A DNA stretch of 14,295 nucleotides from Deltaproteobacteria bacterium (GTDB lineage Bacteria > Desulfobacterota > GWC2-55-46 > UBA9637). The notes beneath the pieces were generated by a model that saw nothing but the letters and a program-made list of their open reading frames with translations, ran no database searches and had not been told where the DNA came from. The stretch spans positions 1 through 14,295 of the forward strand of contig JACRNK010000091.1 of the NCBI GenBank assembly GCA_016234985.1, read 5' to 3'. The position numbers and the translations under genes were made by a program. Shown here piece after piece: positions 8,562 through 14,295 of the stretch. Numbering within the stretch: position 1 is the stretch's first letter; each line of letters starts with the position of its first letter.

Positions 8562-9392
8562 TTATGCAGATTTGATTCTGTTGGGATGTATTTTGGAAAG
8601 CAACTTTGTAATGGACTTGCCCCATACGGCAAAGACAATTATGAGGATTATAATCAATTGAATCAAGACCCCAAGTATCACAGCCCAGTTTACCACATAT
8701 TTACCTGTTGCAGGATCGTATGTGGAGCAGAATAGCTTTATCCTGTCTATAAATGTAACCGGCCTTTGCTGCGGCATACGGCCTGTGATCAATTCCTTTA
8801 AAGGGATTTTTATATCATCCGAGGTTAATTCCCGGCCATAAACCTGTTTATATATCCTGCCGTCTTTGTTTACGACACTTATCATATTGAGATGATTAAA
8901 ACCCCAACTTTCCTTTTGATAGAAAAAACCGAAATCTTTCGTCATCTTCTCTATCGTCTCTTTACTGCCGGTGGCAAACCTTATAAAGCTAAAATCCGAA
9001 GTCCATCTCTTTCCATATTCTCTGAGCCTTTCAGGGGTGTCTGTTTCGGCGTCAAAACCGACAGTCAGCGCATTAAATTTATCACCCAGTTCTTTCTTGC
9101 CATCTTCAACTGCTTTCAAAAGAGGAGCTGTAATAGTAGGACAGACAACTGTGCAGGATGTATAGATGAAACTGACAAGAAGGGGCTTGTCTTTCCCGAA
9201 GTATTCGCTTAAGCGAAAAGTCTTTCCATCCTGATCCGTCAGGGTATAATCCTTAAGCATTGTTCCCTCTGCCCACTGCGCCGCTTGAATCGCCTTTTTG
9301 CCGGTCTCCAGGCTTATTTCACCGTAAACGTTTGTAACGGCAAATACGGCAAGAAAAATAAGAAATATCCATATCTTCATTTTTAAAATCAA
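8562..9392 (-). CDS. SCO1/SenC-type copper and thiol protein with C-terminal membrane helix
   Basis: A thioredoxin-fold SCO protein of 276 residues. An N-terminal signal segment (MKIWIFLIFLAVFAVT) precedes the domain. The copper/redox motif CTVVC lies at residues 80-84 in SFIYTSCTVVCPT, and the third ligand His167 is in GFNHLN. FDAETDTPERLREYGKRW is the usual SCO helix. A second hydrophobic helix at about 230-256 near the C-terminus is an addition not found in most SCO proteins, so both ends may be anchored. The family loads CuA sites of heme-copper enzymes, which fits the two CuA subunits upstream; SenC also accompanies the sNOR type of NO reductase. The start is uncertain: TTG 9392 is only four bases after GGAGG, and ATG 9380 is 16 bases after it. 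That GGAGG is part of a hairpin (9394-9418). Confidence 0.9.
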   Translation of the reverse strand: MILKMKIWIFLIFLAVFAVTNVYGEISLETGKKAIQAAQWAEGTMLKDYTLTDQDGKTFRLSEYFGKDKPLLVSFIYTSCTVVCPTITAPLLKAVEDGKKELGDKFNALTVGFDAETDTPERLREYGKRWTSDFSFIRFATGSKETIEKMTKDFGFFYQKESWGFNHLNMISVVNKDGRIYKQVYGRELTSDDIKIPLKELITGRMPQQRPVTFIDRIKLFCSTYDPATGKYVVNWAVILGVLIQLIIILIIVFAVWGKSITKLLSKIHPNRIKSA

Positions 9393-9393
9393 A

Positions 9394-9418
9394 AAGCCTC
9401 CGATTTTATCGAAGGCTT
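9394..9418 (-). terminator. Hairpin with T-run that also contains the SCO ribosome binding site
   Basis: Arms AAGCCT-C-CGAT (9394-9404) and ATCG-A-AGGCTT (9408-9418) pair over ten positions with one mismatch and a three-base loop. On the minus strand the stem is followed at once by TTTTTGATTTT, as in an intrinsic terminator. The GGAGG (9397-9401) that would serve the SCO gene is in the second arm. Termination, attenuation and masking of the ribosome site are all possible. Confidence 0.7.
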
Positions 9419-9486
9419 ATTTGTCCCCTGTCATCAGTTCAAAGTATTTATTTCCTGTCTTTTATTCTCCGAACTCCTGACCTAAT

Positions 9487-9576
9487 CTATTTCCACGGCA
9501 TGATAATCAATGCCAAAACAACCAATACCGTGGCCACGCTTATAAGCAAAGGCCAATTTATCCTCTCATTTTCCAT
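9487..9576 (-). CDS. 29-aa single-helix membrane microprotein in the heme-copper operon
   Basis: A short open frame from ATG 9576-9574 to TAG encodes MENERINWPLLISVATVLVV followed by LALIIMPWK. It is one membrane helix with a short charged N-terminus and ends PWK. AGGAG eight bases before the ATG is a good ribosome site. Tiny helices of this type (subunit IIa, CcoQ or similar) are typical extra subunits of heme-copper enzymes. The position between subunit I and SCO supports such a role, but no family can be assigned at this length. Confidence 0.65.
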   Translation of the reverse strand: MENERINWPLLISVATVLVVLALIIMPWK

Positions 9577-9598
9577 ATGAATATCTCCTATGAAAGAT

Positions 9599-9641
9599 TT
9601 ACGATTTTAGATTTTAAATCGTAATTCATAAATCGCAATTC
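9599..9641. repeat. AT-rich inverted and direct repeats between the two microproteins
   Basis: TTACGATTT (9599-9607) and AAATCGTAA (9616-9624) form a nine-base inverted repeat with an eight-base spacer. Overlapping it, two adjacent 14-base copies, TTAAATCGTAATTC (9614-9627) and ATAAATCGCAATTC (9628-9641), differ at two positions, and a third partial copy follows. The block fills the otherwise gene-free 78 bases between two small genes. Confidence 0.7.
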
Positions 9642-9654
9642 GTAATTTAAGTTT

Positions 9655-9795
9655 TTATCTGACCCCCCATATCTCTACAAGCCATTTGAGGTGGGCAAAC
9701 CACATAACTATAAAAGCCACAAGAAAGATAATGGATAACGCAAATGTTCCCGGCGCCTCCATCTTATTTTCATGTTTCTCTTTTTCCTCTTCCAT
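9655..9795 (-). CDS. 46-aa single-helix membrane microprotein, probable heme-copper enzyme small subunit
   Basis: The open frame runs from ATG 9795-9793 to TAA 9655-9657. A charged cytoplasmic head (MEEEKEKHENKMEAPG) is followed by a membrane helix (TFALSIIFLVAFIVMWFAHL) and a short tail ending EIWGVR. GGAGG eight bases before the ATG is an excellent ribosome site. It starts 24 bases after the subunit I stop. The layout resembles the small subunit IIa helix of ba3-type oxidases, which is an inference from size, helix and place. A frameshift or pseudogene is unlikely because the ribosome site, start and stop are all intact. Confidence 0.8.
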   Translation of the reverse strand: MEEEKEKHENKMEAPGTFALSIIFLVAFIVMWFAHLKWLVEIWGVR

Positions 9796-9819
9796 TTTCA
9801 CCGCCTCCTTTTAAAATAC

Positions 9820-11322
9820 TTATTGAATTTTCCTGCCGAACATTATGGAGCCAAGGGATATTATTATGAACATAGCGCCTCCAAGCGCTGCAAATAAGCC
9901 GCCTACTCCCATCATGCTCAGGAACATATCCGCGGACGGGTCAAAGCTGAATGAAAATATGGCATTGGAAAAAGTGATATCCCAGTGTCTCCGCGGAACG
10001 CCGTAAGTCCCTGCAGCCATCATCCCTATTAACATAACAGCCACGCCAATGGCATATAAATACGGCTGGATGGCTGCCAGTTTAGGCAGCACAAGGTTCC
10101 TTCTGAATATATACGGAATCAGGAGATATGTCCCTCCCATAAACGCTATTGTGGTTCCTGACACTACTGTAGCATGAAAGTGCCCTGTAATGGCAAAGGT
10201 ATTGTGCCTTATAATGTTAAACTGCTCTGTGCCGAATATAACGCCGGTTGTGCCGCCAAGAAATCCAAAGCCTATTATGGAAAGAAATGTGGCGGAAAAC
10301 GCAGGATTGCCCCACGGCGCATTTTTGAGCCAGTCGAAAAGCCCTTTGGTATAACCTTTATTTCTCAAAGCCACCTCAATGGAGGCAGGAATTGCAAAGG
10401 CATGAATCATGCTCGCAAGAACAGCGAGATGCATTACATAACTCGTATTTATAATCTTGTGCCAGCTGCTCAAAACCGGGTCTACCAGGAGATGATGCTC
10501 TGACGCCACATTTATGAATAATATATAGAGAACAAAGGCGGTTCTGGAGAGTTTCTCATTCACCGGCTTTGCGCCAAGAACAAACCCTGCCGTCATATAC
10601 CACATAGCCACCATCGCGCATACATTTATCTGCTGCGACGGATGCCCAAGACCCCAGAATACAAGCCTGTATGTGGCAGGGTCTATATATTTTATAAGGT
10701 CTATAGACCAGAAAAAGACCGGTATCATAATAACAGCGCCGTGCGCAAGGGTAACAATGCCTATTATTGAGGCAGCGGCAAGACCGAATGTGCCAAGCGG
10801 CAGACTATGTTGATATGCCTTGTCTCTCCTTGCCTGAATGATGTTTGCAAAGAAATTAGCGAATGCCACAATAGCGCCTACGGCAAAGATAATAATTCCG
10901 AGGTAATATACGCCGTTAGCCTTAAGGGGCACATATGAAGTAAACAACACATCGGCTTTCCCTGCAAATACCACTATATTTACAAAGGCTGCGCCTACCA
11001 GCATCAACGCATACGCTATCCATGCAGAAAACGGGGCAACCACTCTCGTATTAAGCAGTACAGCCGATGTAAAATGCACCAGCGCTACCTCAAAAAACAG
11101 AATCCATAAAAGCAAGGCATCAAATCCGTGAAGGGTAAGGAACCGATAATAATGAGAAGTATCCAGATAGTGAACCGACGGCCACCTGGTAAGGGCCATG
11201 AGAAGCCCCATAAAACCGCCAATGGCAAGAAAAAGGATAGCGGTAACCATATTCCATTTTATAAGATCCTCGGCCGGCTTGTTAATCTTAAGCCCTGTTA
11301 ACGAACATATTCTATAATCCAT
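9820..11322 (-). CDS. Heme-copper enzyme subunit I (second cassette), active-site Tyr replaced by Gln
   Basis: This is a 500-residue, about 12-helix heme-copper catalytic subunit. Ligands seen are His65 (LTLHGFDAL) and His383 for the low-spin heme, His381 for the high-spin heme (HNTFAITGHFH), and His227 (GHPSQQ), His276 and His277 (SEHHLL) for CuB. In oxidases of types A and B the residue four after the CuB histidine is the cross-linked Tyr (HPxxY); here it is Gln231. The tyrosine position used by cbb3 oxidases, six before the HH pair, is Ile. A Glu (275) directly precedes the HH pair. GVPRRHW near the end is shared with B-type-like enzymes. It follows its CuA subunit II by 12 bases with AGGAGG before the ATG. 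Loss of the Tyr is a hallmark of NO reductases within this superfamily, so an NO reductase (eNOR, sNOR or similar group) is at least as likely as an oxidase. Confidence 0.9.
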   Translation of the reverse strand: MDYRICSLTGLKINKPAEDLIKWNMVTAILFLAIGGFMGLLMALTRWPSVHYLDTSHYYRFLTLHGFDALLLWILFFEVALVHFTSAVLLNTRVVAPFSAWIAYALMLVGAAFVNIVVFAGKADVLFTSYVPLKANGVYYLGIIIFAVGAIVAFANFFANIIQARRDKAYQHSLPLGTFGLAAASIIGIVTLAHGAVIMIPVFFWSIDLIKYIDPATYRLVFWGLGHPSQQINVCAMVAMWYMTAGFVLGAKPVNEKLSRTAFVLYILFINVASEHHLLVDPVLSSWHKIINTSYVMHLAVLASMIHAFAIPASIEVALRNKGYTKGLFDWLKNAPWGNPAFSATFLSIIGFGFLGGTTGVIFGTEQFNIIRHNTFAITGHFHATVVSGTTIAFMGGTYLLIPYIFRRNLVLPKLAAIQPYLYAIGVAVMLIGMMAAGTYGVPRRHWDITFSNAIFSFSFDPSADMFLSMMGVGGLFAALGGAMFIIISLGSIMFGRKIQ

Positions 11323-11334
11323 CTAAATTACCTC

Positions 11335-11862
11335 CTACTTTATTATCATCTTGCCCACCATAAGATGATGGCCAAGGCCGCAGAATTCATTGCATACAAT
11401 ATAATAATCGCCGGCAGTAGTCGGCGTAAGGGTCAATACATAGTCATAATCAGGAACCACCATAAAGTTCATATTGATGGGCTGGATTGAAAACCCATGT
11501 GTTATATCCATAGAAGACAGATGGATTCTATATGTCTTGCCCTTCTCAAGCTCAAGGACAGGATACCACTGCCACATGCTTGCCTGCATAAAAACATCTG
11601 ATCCGGGTTCAGGCTTTACCACAGGAACTCCCTTATCCTCCCCTACCTTGTACTTCGCAACCATCCCGTCAACAAGCGCCCTGAATTTTTCATGGTCTCT
11701 TACGCGATATGTTTCGCTTGGCGGGTTTTGCGCGCCTATAAAGTGATATACAGGCATAAAAACAAAAGAGCCCATCATCCACAGGAGAGCCATTGCAACC
11801 CATAACCTTTCATCCCTTGTAAATGGTTTCCACCATATCCTTTCAGGTTCTTTTATAGCCAT
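11335..11862 (-). CDS. CuA-bearing subunit II of the second heme-copper cassette
   Basis: This 175-residue protein has a single N-terminal membrane helix (about residues 20-42, LWVAMALLWMMGSFVFMPVY) and a cupredoxin domain outside. The full CuA set is present: His in MDITHGFSIQ, and CNEFCGLGHHLM providing Cys-x3-Cys, His and Met. The aromatic patch MWQWYP is the usual electron entry side. One membrane helix instead of two is typical of B-type-like and some NOR-type subunits II. It accepts electrons from a cytochrome c or cupredoxin and passes them to the subunit I that follows after 12 bases. GGGAGG eight bases before the ATG fixes the start. It lies 15 bases after the 59-aa microprotein, in the same transcript as the first cassette. 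Confidence 0.93.
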   Translation of the reverse strand: MAIKEPERIWWKPFTRDERLWVAMALLWMMGSFVFMPVYHFIGAQNPPSETYRVRDHEKFRALVDGMVAKYKVGEDKGVPVVKPEPGSDVFMQASMWQWYPVLELEKGKTYRIHLSSMDITHGFSIQPINMNFMVVPDYDYVLTLTPTTAGDYYIVCNEFCGLGHHLMVGKMIIK

Positions 11863-11877
11863 TCTTCTATCCTCCCT

Positions 11878-12057
11878 TTACGGTTTAAACACAGGCAATT
11901 CCGGAATCTGGACTATCTCCATCAAACCCCAGACAGTATATACAAGAGTGGGGATAGCAACCCCTAAAAAGAAGAGCAAAAATATATCATCGTAAAATAA
12001 CTGCCATGCAGGAATCGGCTCTTTCCCTTCTTCTGCTTTTTCTCTTTCTTCCGGCAT
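11878..12057 (-). CDS. 59-aa membrane microprotein between the two heme-copper cassettes
   Basis: The frame from ATG 12057-12055 to TAA 11878-11880 encodes a charged head (MPEEREKAEEGKEPIP), then AWQLFYDDIFLLFFLGVAIP, then TLVYTVWGLMEIVQ and a proline-rich tail ending VFKP. It carries one membrane helix or hairpin. GGAGG lies eight bases before the ATG. It starts 32 bases after the first subunit I and ends 15 bases before the second subunit II. It is probably a small structural subunit of the first cassette; the acidic head is similar in style to that of the 46-aa protein after the second cassette, so each cassette may have its own. Confidence 0.78.
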   Translation of the reverse strand: MPEEREKAEEGKEPIPAWQLFYDDIFLLFFLGVAIPTLVYTVWGLMEIVQIPELPVFKP

Positions 12058-12089
12058 AAGTCTATCCTCCTTATTTTAAATTGTCTTCT

Positions 12090-13526
12090 TCAGCTTCGCA
12101 GCGGTTTCACCTTTTGAAGCCTTGTAATATAACGGCCTATCACCAAAATCAATGCAAAGATTACGATCCAACCGAAAAGGGCGCCGAATGCGCTCCACAT
12201 CTCTTTTCCAGGCATCTGAACAGCATAACGTCTCGGCGCGCCAAAAACACCTGACAAAAGAAATGTAAGGGCAACACCATAAGCGCCTATAAACCATGCC
12301 CATAGTCCGAGCCTGTCCTCAAAGGCATCCTTGCACCCGCCCAACTCTTCCGTAATATTATAGAGCGTGGCGACAAATATGAAAGAGGTGCCTGCAAGGA
12401 GATATAGATGGAAATGCCCGGGAACAAACATGGTATTGTGAAACGCATTATTGAAGCCTGCGTCAAGAACAGCCCAGAACCCGCCGATAGTCCAGCTCAT
12501 AAGACCGATAAACATATAAAGAGGCGCCACTGTCCATTTAATGCCTGACCTGTAAACCAGAACCATAGCCCCTACAACGGTAACTACAGTGGCAGGAAAG
12601 GCCGCCATATAGGAGCCAAATACGGCAATCACCTGAATAATGAAAGGCTGGGGAAAATCCTGAAGCAGATGATGCATGTATGCAAGGCTGACTGCTATAA
12701 AAGCGGCATTCCATGATATGGCTACAATCTTATTAGACTTCCACGGCCTTTTCGCATATATGGGCATAAGTTCATAAACTATGGCCACAGCCATATACAT
12801 AGCCATATTCATCAATATATGGCCGAAATAGTAAATAAGATTCTTTATATACAGATAATCAAGATAAAAACCTGGATCTGCCCAATGGATAAGAAGAAGT
12901 ATCAATACCGTTGCCCCTGCTATATTGGAAAGAATACCACATAATGATGTAATCGTTGAAATTAATACTACCGGCGGAGGCGTGGTTTGAGGAGTATCTA
13001 TGCCTGCTATCAATTTCCACCCTACAGCGCCTGAAAAACCATATTTTTTCGATGCGACAACCACCACATCGCCCCAGCTTATCGTCATTGCAGCCACAAC
13101 ACAGAGCAGAAGAAGCAGATACAATCCGGCAGCCCAATCATCCCATGCGCCTGCAGATTTAAACGGAAGCGGATAAAGGAATGTCCATCCTGTCCCATAA
13201 AAGCCAAGCAGGGTGGCTGCCAGAAGACTTACCACAACCGCGCCTATAATCCCGAACATTATCTGCATAAGATTCATATGCAGATTGAGGTGTTTCCTGA
13301 GAGAATACCACATCATCGCTGTTATGCCGGTCATCAGAGAGCCGGCTACGCCGACAGAGTGCAGGGTCATGAACTCATAAAAAACATCCGGCCTTAATGT
13401 AATAAAGCCTCCCTGACTCGTCCTTGCTATTATACCAATGAATATGGTAACGCCAAAGAGAACAATGGTAATAGCCCCTATAACCATTGATATTCCAGCC
13501 ACCCGTCTCTCATACGATATATCCAT
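12090..13526 (-). CDS. Heme-copper enzyme subunit I (first cassette), active-site Tyr replaced by Asn
   Basis: A 478-residue, about 12-helix catalytic subunit. Low-spin heme ligands are His56 (MTLHSVG) and His373. The high-spin heme ligand is His371 in HNTMFVPGHFH, close to the B-type pattern. CuB ligands are His236 (YFGHILMN), His285 and His286 (YMHHLL). The residue four after His236, the cross-linked Tyr in oxidases, is Asn240, and the proline of the usual GHP is Ile. A Tyr (283) two before the HH pair is a possible but unproven substitute; the cbb3 position, six before the pair, is Val. GAPRRYAVQMPG near the C-terminus parallels GVPRRHW in the second cassette. It begins ten bases after its CuA subunit with AGGAGG before the ATG. 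The residue set is unlike a normal oxidase and would fit a diverged NO reductase. Identity with the second copy is low by eye, so this is no recent duplication. Confidence 0.9.
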   Translation of the reverse strand: MDISYERRVAGISMVIGAITIVLFGVTIFIGIIARTSQGGFITLRPDVFYEFMTLHSVGVAGSLMTGITAMMWYSLRKHLNLHMNLMQIMFGIIGAVVVSLLAATLLGFYGTGWTFLYPLPFKSAGAWDDWAAGLYLLLLLCVVAAMTISWGDVVVVASKKYGFSGAVGWKLIAGIDTPQTTPPPVVLISTITSLCGILSNIAGATVLILLLIHWADPGFYLDYLYIKNLIYYFGHILMNMAMYMAVAIVYELMPIYAKRPWKSNKIVAISWNAAFIAVSLAYMHHLLQDFPQPFIIQVIAVFGSYMAAFPATVVTVVGAMVLVYRSGIKWTVAPLYMFIGLMSWTIGGFWAVLDAGFNNAFHNTMFVPGHFHLYLLAGTSFIFVATLYNITEELGGCKDAFEDRLGLWAWFIGAYGVALTFLLSGVFGAPRRYAVQMPGKEMWSAFGALFGWIVIFALILVIGRYITRLQKVKPLRS

Positions 13527-13536
13527 TTTTCGCCTC

Positions 13537-14061
13537 CTACTTTACTTCAAATTCTGTCGCCATAATATGATGGGCAACGCCGCAATATTCAAGACACCAT
13601 ATCTTGTATTTTCCAGGTTTTGTGAAGTTAACATAGAGTTTATTCACATAATCCGGCATTGCCTGGCTCTGGGTAACAAGCCCCCCTTTTTCATCGTAGA
13701 TGCCGAACCCATGATTTACATCCTGCGAGGTAACATCAAATCTTACCGGACCCAAGGGTATCTGGGCTGCAGATAAATCCCACTGGAACTGTTTTGAATT
13801 TATCTTCACCACAAACGGCTCGCCTTTAATCTTTGCCTCCATGACCTTTGGATAAGGAAATGCAAGCACACCGATAATAAAAAGAACAAGGCTCACTGCC
13901 AAAAGCGCCCAGAAATATTTTCTCCTGATGGCATAGCCCGCCTCTGCAACATGCTTGTAATCATCGTCCCTTGGCATGCTGCTTGTGCCAACCTTCCAAA
14001 AGACGGCCATTATTATCAAAGCGCCTAATACAGCCGCAGTCCCTACAATGAGTTGAATCAT
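13537..14061 (-). CDS. CuA-bearing subunit II of the first heme-copper cassette
   Basis: The 174-residue product has two membrane helices (about residues 2-22 and 49-68, YFWALLAVSLVLFIIGVLAF) and an outer cupredoxin domain. CuA ligands are all present: His in QDVNHGFGIY, and CLEYCGVAHHIM supplying Cys-x3-Cys, His and Met. NSKQFQWDL is the conserved aromatic entry patch. The two-helix form contrasts with the one-helix subunit II of the second cassette, showing that the two cassettes have different histories. GAGGTG four bases before the ATG is the ribosome site. It is the first gene of the heme-copper operon and lies about 107 bases after the NarI stop, behind a hairpin. Confidence 0.93.
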   Translation of the reverse strand: MIQLIVGTAAVLGALIIMAVFWKVGTSSMPRDDDYKHVAEAGYAIRRKYFWALLAVSLVLFIIGVLAFPYPKVMEAKIKGEPFVVKINSKQFQWDLSAAQIPLGPVRFDVTSQDVNHGFGIYDEKGGLVTQSQAMPDYVNKLYVNFTKPGKYKIWCLEYCGVAHHIMATEFEVK

Positions 14062-14098
14062 AATTCACCTCGTATTAAGGAAATAAATCTAAATTCAA

Positions 14099-14122
14099 AA
14101 AGGGCAGGATACCCTACCCTTT
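14099..14122. terminator. Strong hairpin between narI and the heme-copper operon
   Basis: Arms AAAGGGCAGG (14099-14108) and CCTACCCTTT (14113-14122) pair with one mismatch around the loop ATAC. On the minus strand the stem is followed by TTTTTGAATTT, as in an intrinsic terminator; TTTCTT follows on the other strand. It probably ends the nar transcript. It also starts within a few bases of the predicted transcription start of the promoter at 14131-14159, so for that promoter it would be a 5'-terminal stem-loop. Confidence 0.75.
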
Positions 14123-14130
14123 CTTGCCAT

Positions 14131-14159
14131 AACCTATCTGATTATTTATTGCTTGTCAA
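14131..14159 (-). promoter_or_regulatory. Possible sigma70-type promoter of the heme-copper operon
   Basis: On the minus strand, TTGACA (14159-14154) is followed after 17 bases by TAGGTT (14136-14131). The -35 is perfect; the -10 keeps only the key T, A and final T. The predicted start is near 14124, directly at the hairpin. The local AT-richness makes a chance match possible. No clear TTGAT-N4-ATCAA (FNR-type) site is seen nearby. Confidence 0.45.
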
Positions 14160-14167
14160 TAATTATA

Positions 14168-14295
14168 TTATTTATACTGAACAATGTTTTCTGTGCGACT
14201 GTCCCTGTTATACCATCTGACCACCTGCCACGGTCTCCAGAGATACTTGTAGATGTTTATGACAAAGATATGCGCAAGCCTTGTAAATGGTATCA
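14168..14295 (-). CDS. narI: C-terminus of a nitrate reductase gamma (NarI-type) cytochrome b subunit (partial)
   Basis: The last 41 codons of a gene that enters from the right edge end at TAA 14168-14170. The sequence IPFTRLAHIFVINIYKYLWR continues PWQVVRWYNR and then a short polar tail. PFTRLxH-x-YLxRxxQxVR matches the C-terminal end of NarI, where the last helix meets the cytoplasmic tail that contacts NarH. In the family, NarI carries two b hemes and passes quinol electrons to the nitrate-reducing subunits. DsrM of sulfite-reduction complexes has a related C-terminus and cannot be excluded from 41 residues. If it is NarI, then narGHJ or equivalents should lie just outside the window, upstream in the direction of transcription. 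The hairpin at 14099-14122 would end that operon. Confidence 0.65.
   Translation of the reverse strand, partial: IPFTRLAHIFVINIYKYLWRPWQVVRWYNRDSRTENIVQYK

Noticed and set aside
8557..8625. Longer start of the cytochrome b fusion at 8625
   Set aside because: It would lie inside the SCO gene, has no ribosome site, and adds polar residues before the normal cytochrome b N-terminus.
12090..13526. cbb3-type oxidase
   Set aside because: The tyrosine position six before the HH pair is Val, there is a CuA subunit II rather than CcoO/CcoP, and the helix X motif HNTxxVPGHFH is of the B-type pattern.
9820..14061. Recent duplication of one oxidase cassette
   Set aside because: The two subunits II differ in number of membrane helices, and the subunits I differ in motif residues and length, so any duplication is ancient or the cassettes have separate origins.

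Overview
The window is about 14.3 kb of bacterial chromosome. Every supported gene lies on the minus strand, so transcription runs from high to low coordinates. It looks like an anaerobic or microaerobic respirer with membrane-bound nitrate reduction and heme-copper chemistry. The cytochrome b/ferredoxin/MvhD-type fusion, the DUF2299 and DUF2769 families (shared with archaea and sulfate-reducer-like bacteria), the multiheme cytochrome and the short palindromic repeats would fit Nitrospirota/Thermodesulfovibrionia or a similar deep-branching group. That placement is inference only; there is no rRNA or other phylogenetic marker in the window.

Right part (14295 to about 6578). The window opens with the C-terminus of a nitrate reductase gamma (NarI-type) cytochrome b subunit. 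A promoter-like element and a hairpin follow. Next come two tandem heme-copper cassettes: CuA subunit II + subunit I + a 59-aa membrane microprotein, then CuA subunit II + subunit I + two microproteins of 46 and 29 aa. A SCO/SenC-type protein follows, then a fusion of cytochrome b, two [4Fe-4S] clusters and an MvhD-like domain, then an unknown membrane-anchored protein. The main observation is that both subunits I keep all heme and CuB histidines but lack the active-site tyrosine four residues after the helix VI histidine: it is Gln in one and Asn in the other. Together with NarI and SenC this suggests nitric oxide reductases or another non-oxidase activity.

Middle part (6549 to 3737). A single-gene unit encodes a Cys-rich DUF2769 protein behind a clear sigma70-type promoter. 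Then come a DUF2299-like gene, a cluster of four related small hairpins (REP-like), a 278-aa hemerythrin-domain protein with Cys-rich ends, and a HicB-HicA toxin-antitoxin pair.

Left part (3765 to 1). A strong sigma70-type promoter drives a likely operon: a nine-heme exported cytochrome with a C-terminal LamG-like domain, a 145-aa hemerythrin, and the N-terminus of a membrane sensor protein. The start of the cytochrome gene contains a 39-nt GT/CA dinucleotide tract between the only good start codon and the signal peptide, so repeat-number change would switch the gene on or off.

A working model, which is inference: nitrate respiration (NarI) produces nitrogen oxides; the tandem CuA heme-copper enzymes, matured by SCO, remove NO or O2; the cytochrome b fusion connects the quinone pool to cytoplasmic Fe-S or thiol chemistry; and the hemerythrins handle O2 or NO near these enzymes. 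No stretch longer than 300 bases is without a gene. No RNA genes, insertion sequences or CRISPR arrays were seen.
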